A stretch of 60,026 bases of DNA, taken from NCBI GenBank assembly GCA_017467845.1, contig JAFUKH010000066.1, forward strand, positions 1 to 60,026, given 5' to 3'. The notes beneath the pieces are model-generated. The model was given only the letters and a program-made list of their open reading frames with translations. It was not told the DNA's origin and did no database searches. A program made the translations under genes and the position numbers. Positions 33,838-41,096 of the stretch are shown here, piece by piece; the stretch's first letter is position 1; each line of letters opens with the position of its first letter. Origin of the DNA: Lachnospiraceae bacterium. GTDB lineage: Bacteria > Bacillota > Clostridia > Lachnospirales > Lachnospiraceae.

Positions 33838-35160
33838 TTATTCTGTCAGAAACATCTCCTTCAAAGTAGCAACAGTTCCTTCAAAATCAGACTTCTCTTC
33901 TATTTCCTGACGTAAGAATTCATTTACCTGCTTAATCATGGAGATTGCATAATCTATTTCCGGATTACTACCGCTTTTGTATGCGCCGATATTAATTAAG
34001 TCCTCTGCCTCATTGTAGGTCGCAAGAACATTTTTCAGCTTTCCGGCTGCCTTCTTGTGATCACGCTCCGAAATCTGACTCATACAACGGGAAATACTCT
34101 GCAACACATCAATCGCCGGATAGTGATTCTTATGTACAAGCTTACGGCTCAGCATAATATGACCATCCAAAATACTTCTTGCAGTATCCGTAATGGGTTC
34201 ATTAAAATCATCACCATCTACAAGGACAGTATAAAGACCGGTAATAGAACCCTTTGCCGCCCTTCCCGCTCTTTCTAAAAGCTTGGGCATCTCTGAGTAT
34301 ACAGATGGTGGATACCCCCTCGTTACAGGCGGTTCCCCACTGGAAAGCCCGATTTCTCGCTGTGCCATAGAGAAACGAGTCAGGGAATCCATCATTAGAA
34401 GAACATCCTTACCCTGGTCTCTAAAATACTCCGCGATAGCGGTAGCCGTCTTTGCAGCCTTATTACGTTCCAGTGCAGGTCTGTCGGAGGTTGCCACCAC
34501 TACGATAGAGCGCTTCATACCCTCTTCTCCAAGGTCACGCTCTATAAATTCTCTCACCTCTCGGCCACGCTCACCGATCAGCGCGATAACATTAATATCA
34601 GCTTTTGTATTACGTGCAAACATTCCCATTAAAGTGGACTTACCAACACCGGAGCCTGCAAAAATACCGATACGCTGCCCCTTACCGACCGTCATCAGAC
34701 CATCTACAGCCCTTACGCCAAGCATAAGTACTTCATCAATAATCTCTCTGGTCATCGGATCCGGTGCAGATGCTTCTACGGAATATTCCTTTCCACTAAT
34801 CTTGGTTCCGTCAATAGGTCTTCCCAAACCATCCAAGGTTTTTCCAAGAAGTTCATCACTTACAACAACACTTAAAGGCGCACCTGTGTTTTCCACTGTG
34901 CACCCCAAGCCGATTCCATCTGTTGAACCAAAGGGCATCAGTAAGGTCTTCTTGTCCTTAAAGCCCACTACCTCAGCCATTACCGGGGGGAGTTCATCCT
35001 CGCCACCGGGAATAATTCTGCAGACATCACCAAGCTTAGCATCAGGTCCTGCGGACTCAATGGTAAGACCTACCACATTGACCACCTTCCCCAATTTGCG
35101 AAAAAAGATCTTGTCTGCTAATTTTTTGTATTTATCTGCATCGATCGTTTGTAACGTCAT
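33838..35160 (-). CDS. fliI: Flagellar export ATPase FliI
   Basis: A 440-residue ATPase related to the F1 beta subunit that energises flagellar export. Walker A GSGVGKST is at 169-176, the sequence LIGERGREVREFIE matches the family, and Walker B is VLLMMDSLTRFSMAQREIG. The C-terminal domain ends with an acidic tail. It is encoded with its regulator FliH upstream and FliJ downstream. No motif is missing and the length is standard. Confidence 0.98.
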   Translation of the reverse strand: MTLQTIDADKYKKLADKIFFRKLGKVVNVVGLTIESAGPDAKLGDVCRIIPGGEDELPPVMAEVVGFKDKKTLLMPFGSTDGIGLGCTVENTGAPLSVVVSDELLGKTLDGLGRPIDGTKISGKEYSVEASAPDPMTREIIDEVLMLGVRAVDGLMTVGKGQRIGIFAGSGVGKSTLMGMFARNTKADINVIALIGERGREVREFIERDLGEEGMKRSIVVVATSDRPALERNKAAKTATAIAEYFRDQGKDVLLMMDSLTRFSMAQREIGLSSGEPPVTRGYPPSVYSEMPKLLERAGRAAKGSITGLYTVLVDGDDFNEPITDTARSILDGHIMLSRKLVHKNHYPAIDVLQSISRCMSQISERDHKKAAGKLKNVLATYNEAEDLINIGAYKSGSNPEIDYAISMIKQVNEFLRQEIEEKSDFEGTVATLKEMFLTE

Positions 35161-35173
35161 TAATCTTCACTAC

Positions 35174-36055
35174 CTATTTTTGATAAGCTAACAACTGCAA
35201 TCTCTGACGCAGCTCATGCATCTGCGTTCCCAGACCACAGTCAAAGATACCACCCTCCGTCTCAATCATGCACTGATTACGTAAAAGGGTCATATCCTCT
35301 ACAACCTCCACATTGCTGCTGGAGCTTGCAACACCTGCCGCCAGCTGCTTCTTCTGCATACTGACAAAGGGATAATCATCTTTGGAAACATGAATAATAA
35401 AATTCTTACTGCCGTCCACCTTACGCATGGTGGTAGAAATTAAATGTGTCAGAATCTCTCGATAGGAACGAAGCTCAACATGGAAAATATGCTCGTAAAT
35501 ACCGGTAATCACTTCTACTAACTCCGGTTCCATGCTGTCTAACTGTTTCTGATACAATTTCTCCAGCTCTGCTTCCTTATCCTTTAGTTCCTTTTTTGAT
35601 TTTTCAAACTCTGCCATGGCATTTTGGCGGCCTTCGTTATATCCCTGGTTCTTGCCATCCTCTACCGCCTTTACCAGAGCTTTCTGGGCCTGCACTTTGG
35701 CATCTGCAAGAATACTTTCCGCTCTGGCATTGGCATTCTGTATAATTGTTTCAGCCTCTGTTTTGGCATCTTCAAGAATCTTTTCGGGATTATGTGCATT
35801 TGCTTTGATAAGTGCCGGTCCCAGCTCTTCTTCATCCGTAAGAAGAAGTTCAACCGTCTCTGCATTTAAGCCCTGTACAAACCCATCTGCCGAACCCTCA
35901 TTAGCCGACTGCTTCATGGTGGCTTTGATAGCCTCCAATCGCTTTAATGCCAATTCATTAGTATCAATTATAATTTTTTCTGTGGAGGTACTTCCGTTAC
36001 CACTGATGTAACGGCCCTTTAAAACATTACTAGACAACGAGTTCGTCACCTCCAC
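35174..36055 (-). CDS. fliH: Flagellar assembly protein FliH
   Basis: A 293-residue regulator of FliI. The N-terminal region is polar, a long coiled coil with an Ala/Glu/Lys pattern spans about 90-175, and the C-terminal V-type ATPase E-subunit-like domain (about 175-290) ends with a GGIFDCGLGTQMHELRQRL motif. The start is probably the GTG at 36055 or at 36049 inside fliG, giving an overlap of up to 26 bases; no in-frame ATG is nearby. The GAGGTGGAGG stretch in the end of fliG could serve as the ribosome site. Confidence 0.9.
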   Translation of the reverse strand: MEVTNSLSSNVLKGRYISGNGSTSTEKIIIDTNELALKRLEAIKATMKQSANEGSADGFVQGLNAETVELLLTDEEELGPALIKANAHNPEKILEDAKTEAETIIQNANARAESILADAKVQAQKALVKAVEDGKNQGYNEGRQNAMAEFEKSKKELKDKEAELEKLYQKQLDSMEPELVEVITGIYEHIFHVELRSYREILTHLISTTMRKVDGSKNFIIHVSKDDYPFVSMQKKQLAAGVASSSSNVEVVEDMTLLRNQCMIETEGGIFDCGLGTQMHELRQRLQLLAYQK

Positions 36056-37055
36056 CTCGTGAAATAATAATCTCGCCTGCGTCTTCTAACTTACGAATGA
36101 TATTAACAATCTTCTGCTGTGCCTCTTCAACATCCTTCATACGAACAGGTCCCATGAAGTCCATATCTTCCTTAATCATAATTGCAAGACGCTTAGACAT
36201 ATTGTTAAAGATAGCATTCTGTACCTGTTCATTAGCACTCTTAAGTGCAATTGCAAGGTCATCATTGGCAACATCACGAAGAACTCTCTGGATTGCTCTG
36301 TCATCAAGCAGCAGGATATCTTCGAATACGAACATCTTCTTGCGGATTTCGTCTGCAAGCTCCGGCTCTTCGATTTCCAAGGTCTCCATAATGTGCTTTT
36401 CTGTTCCTCTGTCTACGGTATTCAAAATCTCTACTACCGCATCCACACCACCGATAATGGTGTAATCCTGATTTACAAGACTTGCCAGCTTTGATTCCAA
36501 CACTCTCTCCACTTCCTTGATAACATCCGGACTTGTTCTGTCCATAACCGCGATACGCCTTGCAACGTCAGCCTGTCTATCAGGTGGCAGAGCCGAAATA
36601 ATAAGGGCAGACTGTGATGCAGAAAGGTAAGATAAAATAAGTGCGATGGTCTGCGGATGCTCGTCCTGAATAAAGTTGAGCAGCTGAGATGCATCGGTCT
36701 TTCGTACAAACTCGAAAGGCTTTACCTGGAGTGATGCGGTTAACTTGCCGATAACCTCCATTGCCTTCTCGGTACCCACTGCCTTCTCCAGAAGTTCCTT
36801 TGCATAGGTGATACCACCCTCCGCAATATACTGCTGTGCAAGACACACTTCATAAAACTCGTTAATAACTTCTTCCTTCACCTGAGGAGTAACATTTCTG
36901 GTGTTTGCAATCTCCAGAGTTAACTCTTCGATTTCATCCTCCTTCAGATGCTTAAATATACCTGCAGAACGTTCAGGACCAAGGGCGATGAGTAAAATCG
37001 CCGCTTTCTGTAGTCCTCCAATTTCCTGTTCAGCCATACCAGCTCTTGCTGCCAT
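36030..37055 (-). CDS. fliG: Flagellar motor switch protein FliG
   Basis: A 341-residue C-ring protein that binds the MS ring and produces torque with MotA. The N-terminal domain (ALGPERSAGIFKHLKEDEIE), middle EHPQTIALILSYL motif (about residues 133-145) and C-terminal torque helix (LLDDRAIQRVLRDVANDDLA) with charged residues are all present. The ATG is seven bases after GGAGG, which lies in the end of fliF. Length is standard. The last 26 bases are shared with the start of fliH. Confidence 0.98.
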   Translation of the reverse strand: MAARAGMAEQEIGGLQKAAILLIALGPERSAGIFKHLKEDEIEELTLEIANTRNVTPQVKEEVINEFYEVCLAQQYIAEGGITYAKELLEKAVGTEKAMEVIGKLTASLQVKPFEFVRKTDASQLLNFIQDEHPQTIALILSYLSASQSALIISALPPDRQADVARRIAVMDRTSPDVIKEVERVLESKLASLVNQDYTIIGGVDAVVEILNTVDRGTEKHIMETLEIEEPELADEIRKKMFVFEDILLLDDRAIQRVLRDVANDDLAIALKSANEQVQNAIFNNMSKRLAIMIKEDMDFMGPVRMKDVEEAQQKIVNIIRKLEDAGEIIISRGGGDELVV

Positions 37056-37059
37056 AAGC

Positions 37060-38655
37060 TTACCTCCAGTCCTCGTTTAACCAGTTGCGAAGCAGACTTG
37101 CTGCAGCTTCCGGATTTTCATCAACAAATTTTTCAATCATCTTTCGAGTCTCAGACTTGGTCTCAACCTCGATATCCTCAAGAGCATTCTCCTGAGTAGA
37201 CTGAAGAAGTGTCTCAACAGAAAGTTCTTCCTCAACCTCAACATTTTCCTTCTTACCACTCATGCTGCGGAGAATCATAATCGCAAGCAATACCAGAATC
37301 ACTACAATCAGGACAATGCTTGTAATATCACTCCAATTAACTGCCTCTGTCTCTTTATCAATAAAGAGATTCTCACGGAATGCCATAATGGTAATATTAG
37401 GAATCTCCATGCCGGTTGCGGTAGCAACCACACTGTAAAATTCCTCATCAACTTCCATCTTAGTAGAAGTATCATTCAAAAGCTTGTACTCTTCCCAAGT
37501 AATACCATCTAAAAGTCCCTGACTCTCTGCCAATTCCTCATACACACGATTGTAAGAAATCGCAGTAATGGAAATAGAAGAAGAATTGTAATCAATTACG
37601 CCCGCAGGAGTAACCTTGGACAAAATCTCCTCATCCAATACATAATCGGTATCTCTGGTCTCGTAAGACGAAGAAGTCTCACTTGCATCCTCATACAGAT
37701 AGGAGGTTCCATCATTGGAATCAGTTCCGGGAACTCCACCTACTCCCGAAGAATCCTCACCGGAAGTTACAGACTCATGACTCTTGTACCCCTCTTCTCT
37801 TCCGTTCTGTGCGTCATAGGAATGATTGGTCTGTTCATATGACGAAAAATCAAAATTAAGATGTGGTGCTGCTTCTACCATGTCAAACTGGCCGGTTAAA
37901 AGAAGCGCACTGGTAACCTTATACTGAATATAGCTCTCTGCCTGATTGTTCAGTTCCATAAAGTTGCTGGCCTGACCGGCAGTGGTATAATCATCTTCTC
38001 CTGCAAAAAGAACATTAGCATTGGTATCTACGATTACGATATTGGCTGTATCGGAATTACCAAGTGCCGCCGCTGTAGCCTTTGCCATAGCAGCTGCCTG
38101 TTCCTGGGTAAACTTACCCTCCAGCTCCAAACTAATATACGCAGAGGTTTCTTCTTCCTTACGAATCAAAGTACCGTCCTGCTCCGGCATATTTAAGGAT
38201 ACCGTAGCACGCTTTACATTCTCATATGTAGCAAAATTCGCTTCTAACTTATCTTCCCAATAAGCAGTATACATCTTCTGCTTATCCGCCTCTGTAGTAG
38301 AAAATCCACCGGAGATGTAATCACTCAAATCCGGCTCTGTTGCAGAAAAGCCTGCTGATGCCAGTGCCAATCTTGCGGTCACTTCATCTGCTTCTTCTAC
38401 GCTAATCGTCAGTGCATCCTTGCCCACTATGGACACAACACCAGCACTTTCGAGTGCAGCTACCGCCTCTGATGTCTCTGCCTGATTTTCACAGGTCTTA
38501 ATCACTACATATGTCGGTCTGGAAAAAACATATGCCAAAATAGCAATTGTAAAGACAATCGCTGCAGCAACACCTATGATTACTGTCTTTTGTTTTGTTG
38601 TATATTTATTCCACCATGCGAGAATCTTATCTCGAATCTCCATCAGCTTTTCCAT
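37060..38655 (-). CDS. fliF: Flagellar MS-ring protein FliF
   Basis: A 531-residue membrane protein forming the MS ring. Membrane segments lie at about 24-44 and 445-465. The periplasmic RBM-type domains are recognisable (ALESAGVVSIVGKDALTIS and FSTTEADKQKMYTAYWEDK then LEANFATYENVKRATVSLN). A Ser/Gly/Tyr-rich linker (about 285-335) separates them from the C-terminal segment. The cytoplasmic tail (FVDENPEAAASLLRNWLNE) binds FliG. It is a complete, typical member. Confidence 0.97.
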   Translation of the reverse strand: MEKLMEIRDKILAWWNKYTTKQKTVIIGVAAAIVFTIAILAYVFSRPTYVVIKTCENQAETSEAVAALESAGVVSIVGKDALTISVEEADEVTARLALASAGFSATEPDLSDYISGGFSTTEADKQKMYTAYWEDKLEANFATYENVKRATVSLNMPEQDGTLIRKEEETSAYISLELEGKFTQEQAAAMAKATAAALGNSDTANIVIVDTNANVLFAGEDDYTTAGQASNFMELNNQAESYIQYKVTSALLLTGQFDMVEAAPHLNFDFSSYEQTNHSYDAQNGREEGYKSHESVTSGEDSSGVGGVPGTDSNDGTSYLYEDASETSSSYETRDTDYVLDEEILSKVTPAGVIDYNSSSISITAISYNRVYEELAESQGLLDGITWEEYKLLNDTSTKMEVDEEFYSVVATATGMEIPNITIMAFRENLFIDKETEAVNWSDITSIVLIVVILVLLAIMILRSMSGKKENVEVEEELSVETLLQSTQENALEDIEVETKSETRKMIEKFVDENPEAAASLLRNWLNEDWR

Positions 38656-38716
38656 GAAGCTTCTCCCTTGTAACTAAAATTTAATACCATTTACAGATTT
38701 TGCTACGCGCAAAAGC

Positions 38717-39058
38717 TTAAATCTGCATATTCATAATCTCTTTATATGCCTCTAAAAGCTTATCGCGTACCGCAACGGTATACTGAAGTGCGGTAGATGC
38801 CTTCTGAAGCGCAATGGTCAAGTCGTGGGTATTTTCAGTCTCGCCCAAAGCAAATTTAATTTCTTCATTCTCCGCATCGGACAATGCGGCATTGGTTGCA
38901 TTAATATTGTCTATTGCTGTATCAAGGAAACTCTGGAATACGGTACCTTCCGCATCCTGAGTCTTCTCTGCCAGCATTCCGGTCAGTGAATTTATTTCTC
39001 CGGTATATACTTTCTGCGCAGTCAAACTGCCGATTCCGTTAATTGCACTTAAATCCAT
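38717..39058 (-). CDS. fliE: Flagellar hook-basal body protein FliE
   Basis: A 113-residue export substrate that joins the MS ring to the rod. The family C-terminal signature is present: TAIDNINATNAALSDAENE and HDLTIALQKASTALQYTVAVR. Located between flgC and fliF, with 61 bases to fliF that contain no extra gene. The start has GGTAGG about eight bases upstream. Confidence 0.95.
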   Translation of the reverse strand: MDLSAINGIGSLTAQKVYTGEINSLTGMLAEKTQDAEGTVFQSFLDTAIDNINATNAALSDAENEEIKFALGETENTHDLTIALQKASTALQYTVAVRDKLLEAYKEIMNMQI

Positions 39059-39069
39059 ACTATCCTACC

Positions 39070-39531
39070 TTACTTTCCAAGTTCTAATCCCTGAAGAGCC
39101 ATCGATTTGCTTGCGTTAAATGCAGTTGAATTGGCCTCGTAAGCCCTGCTGGCATCAATCATGTTGGTCATTTCTGTAATAATATTTACATTAGGGTATG
39201 TAACATATCCGTCCTCATCAGCGTCGGGATGTGACGGATCATATACCTTATTCATCTCAGTTTCATAGTCTCCGTATACGCCGGTCACCTTTACCCCCTG
39301 ACCGCTGTACTTACCGGAACCTGATAACCTATCCGTAGCATTAGCAAGAGCACTTCCAAAGCTGTTTCTTCCTGCCTTTTCCTCAAATACAACTACCTTA
39401 CGACGATATGGTGTACCATCTGCGGTACGAGTTGTACTGGCATTGGCAACGTTCTCAGAAATAATATCCATACGATATCTCTGAGCAGTCATGCCGGATG
39501 CGTTAATGTTAAATGCCGAAAACATACTCAT
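39070..39531 (-). CDS. flgC: Flagellar basal-body rod protein FlgC
   Basis: A 153-residue proximal rod protein. The N-terminal motif FNINASGMTAQRYRMDIIS then ENVANAST is diagnostic of the FlgBCFG family, and the C-terminal VNIITEMTNMIDASRAYEAN then NASKSMALQGLELGK of FlgC. The start ATG is nine bases after GGGGG. It follows flgB by 13 bases. Confidence 0.97.
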   Translation of the reverse strand: MSMFSAFNINASGMTAQRYRMDIISENVANASTTRTADGTPYRRKVVVFEEKAGRNSFGSALANATDRLSGSGKYSGQGVKVTGVYGDYETEMNKVYDPSHPDADEDGYVTYPNVNIITEMTNMIDASRAYEANSTAFNASKSMALQGLELGK

Positions 39532-39544
39532 ACTTTATATCCCC

Positions 39545-39934
39545 CTATTTCATTACTGACTTTAAATTCTGGAACTCTGAAGTAATGGCGCTCAAAAGTC
39601 CCTGATACATTAACTGGTTCTCTGCCAGATATACGTTCTCATTATCAATATCCACATTATTACCATCTAATCTATATGAATAACCTTGGCTGTCGGTATA
39701 TGCTTTCGGAGAAAATCTCTTAGTCTGGAACTCTGCCACCTTCTCATCCATGGGTTCACAGGTATCATAACCCAAGGCCTTTCTCAGCTCTGACTCAAAA
39801 GCAACATCCTGGCGTTTGTATCCCGGAGTGGTTGCATTGGCAATGTTATTAGAAATCGCCTCATTACGAAGCCAAGACGCATCTGCTGCTCTGTCCAAAA
39901 CATTAATATAATTAAAAGCATTTGTATTAAGCAT
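39545..39934 (-). CDS. flgB: Flagellar basal-body rod protein FlgB
   Basis: A 129-residue proximal rod protein and the first gene of the flagellar locus. The start is the ATG at 39934, five bases after GGAGG; an in-frame extension upstream to 40129 runs through promoter and terminator sequence and is not coding. The N-terminal INVLDRAADASWLRNEAIS then NNIANATTPGYKRQDVAF is characteristic, and the C-terminal LAENQLMYQGLLSAITSEF completes the rod fold. Its leader and promoter hold two CodY-like palindromes. Confidence 0.97.
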   Translation of the reverse strand: MLNTNAFNYINVLDRAADASWLRNEAISNNIANATTPGYKRQDVAFESELRKALGYDTCEPMDEKVAEFQTKRFSPKAYTDSQGYSYRLDGNNVDIDNENVYLAENQLMYQGLLSAITSEFQNLKSVMK

Positions 39935-39945
39935 ACATACCTCCT

Positions 39946-39960
39946 TATTTTCGGAAAAAA
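39946..39960 (+). promoter_or_regulatory. CodY-like box in the flgB leader
   Basis: The 15-base sequence TATTTTCGGAAAAAA matches the CodY consensus AATTTTCWGAAAATT at 11 of 15 positions, with the complete core TTTTC-N-GAAAA. It lies between the predicted transcription start (about 39979) and the flgB ribosome site. Confidence 0.5.
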
Positions 39961-39985
39961 GGGTATAAAGTACCCACCTTATTTC

Positions 39986-40013
39986 ATTATAAGTCTTTTC
40001 CGAAAAAACACAA
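39986..40013 (-). promoter_or_regulatory. Predicted promoter of the flagellar locus
   Basis: On the minus strand, -35 TTGTGT (40008-40013) and a consensus -10 TATAAT (39986-39991) are separated by 16 bases. The transcript would start near 39979 and carry a 45-base leader with a small GGGTA/TACCC hairpin (39961-39975). The promoter sits just after the codY terminator and no other good promoter is visible before flgB. Confidence 0.6.
39996..40006. promoter_or_regulatory. CodY-like palindrome within the flgB promoter spacer
   Basis: TTTTCCGAAAA (plus strand), the exact reverse complement of the core at 39948-39958, lies between the -35 and -10 elements. A protein bound here would block RNA polymerase. 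The wider 15-base match to the CodY consensus is weaker (about 10 of 15). Confidence 0.45.
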
Positions 40014-40092
40014 CCTTTTTTTGATAATTTTAGACAGTATATTGTGTTTTTTTTGCCACACAATACCAAATATTGCCTAAAAGATGCAATAA

Positions 40093-40126
40093 AAAAGGAT
40101 TCATTGTTCTCACAACAAATCCTTTT
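40093..40126 (-). terminator. Terminator after codY
   Basis: Arms AAAGGATT/AATCCTTT with an inner TTGT/ACAA pairing and a T run on the minus strand. It separates codY transcription from the flagellar promoter, although readthrough is possible. Confidence 0.8.
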
Positions 40127-40150
40127 CACACTCTTGATTATAATTCCGAA

Positions 40151-40939
40151 TTAATTCCTGCCACTCTGCCTTTTCAGTTCTTCAATCTCATCAAATACCA
40201 CATCATTCAGAACCTTAATGTAGGTTCCTTTCATGCCGGAAGATCTTGACTCAATAACACCGGCACTTTCAAATTTACGAAGCGCATTCACAATTACAGA
40301 ACGGGTAATTCCCACTCTGTCAGCAATCTTGCTGGCAACTAAGATGCCTTCCATTCCGTTAAGTTCATCAAAAATATGAGTAATTGCTTCCATCTCAGAG
40401 AAGGAAAGGGTACTGATAGCAGACTTAACAACACCAATCTTACGATTTTCTTCCGCACTCTCTTCATTTACGGCGCGAAGCATTTCCAGACCCACTACAG
40501 TGGTACCGTACTCACAGAGAATGATATCATCGATATCGTACTGTTCATTCATTTTGTAAATAAACAGGGTACCGAGACGCTCGCCGGCAATCTCAATAGG
40601 AGTAATAATAGCCTGGAATTTCTTGATATCAGGACTTTCAAAGCCCAACGTAGCAAGATTTACATTCTCTTTTGTAGATAGAACTCCCAAGAGACGCTCA
40701 TTCAGCATGCCGTCAATAAATCCGCCCACAGTGTCATCAATTAATTCTTCAATGGTATCCACCCCGTCGCATTTGCCCACGCCGAGAACTTTACCCTTAC
40801 GGCTGATTACCAAAATATTAGAACCCAGAATCTCTCGCATAACCTTGCAAATGTCATTAAAAACAACTTTGCTGGAATTATTATTATGGAGAAGCTTCAA
40901 AATTTTTCTGGTCTTATCAAGTAACTGTACACTGCTCAT
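40151..40939 (-). CDS. codY: GTP-sensing global transcriptional regulator CodY
   Basis: A 262-residue regulator that represses (or sometimes activates) genes when GTP and branched-chain amino acids are plentiful. The start is the ATG at 40939, eight bases after GGGAGG; an in-frame extension to 41017 runs into the promoter. The N-terminal GAF-like ligand domain (about 1-155) and the C-terminal winged helix (about 200-250; LVASKIADRVGITRSVIVN then ALRKFESAGVIESRSSGMKG) are both clear. It lies directly upstream of flgB and downstream of topA. A CodY-like box upstream suggests autoregulation. Confidence 0.97.
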   Translation of the reverse strand: MSSVQLLDKTRKILKLLHNNNSSKVVFNDICKVMREILGSNILVISRKGKVLGVGKCDGVDTIEELIDDTVGGFIDGMLNERLLGVLSTKENVNLATLGFESPDIKKFQAIITPIEIAGERLGTLFIYKMNEQYDIDDIILCEYGTTVVGLEMLRAVNEESAEENRKIGVVKSAISTLSFSEMEAITHIFDELNGMEGILVASKIADRVGITRSVIVNALRKFESAGVIESRSSGMKGTYIKVLNDVVFDEIEELKRQSGRN

Positions 40940-40995
40940 GCTTAAAACCTCCCTTATCTGTCCTGAATAGAATGTTATTTCTTGCTGATAAACGT

Positions 40996-41024
40996 ATTTT
41001 AGCACACACAAAAACAAATTACAA
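40996..41024 (-). promoter_or_regulatory. Promoter of codY
   Basis: On the minus strand, -35 TTGTAA (41019-41024) and -10 TAAAAT (40996-41001) are separated by 17 bases, with an extended TG dinucleotide before the -10. Transcription should start about 40989, 50 bases before the codY start codon. Confidence 0.65.
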
Positions 41025-41058
41025 TGAATAAATAGTTAATTTAATCATATTTTTTGCG

Positions 41059-41073
41059 ATTTATATGAAAATT
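41059..41073 (-). promoter_or_regulatory. CodY-like box upstream of codY
   Basis: AATTTTCATATAAAT on the minus strand matches the CodY consensus AATTTTCWGAAAATT at 12 of 15 positions. It lies about 70 bases upstream of the predicted codY transcription start and just after the topA stop codon. The left half is exact, the right half is degenerate. Confidence 0.35.
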
Positions 41074-41096
41074 CTGACATTATATACAATCCAGCA

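Noticed and set aside
34283-35191. A 302-residue plus-strand open frame opposite fliI
   Set aside because: It is antisense to a perfectly conserved FliI gene, is Ser/Pro-rich and resembles no protein family; it reflects codon bias of the opposite strand.
39935-40129. An N-terminal extension of flgB by 65 residues
   Set aside because: It runs through the predicted promoter, leader and codY terminator; the ATG at 39934 has an optimal GGAGG.
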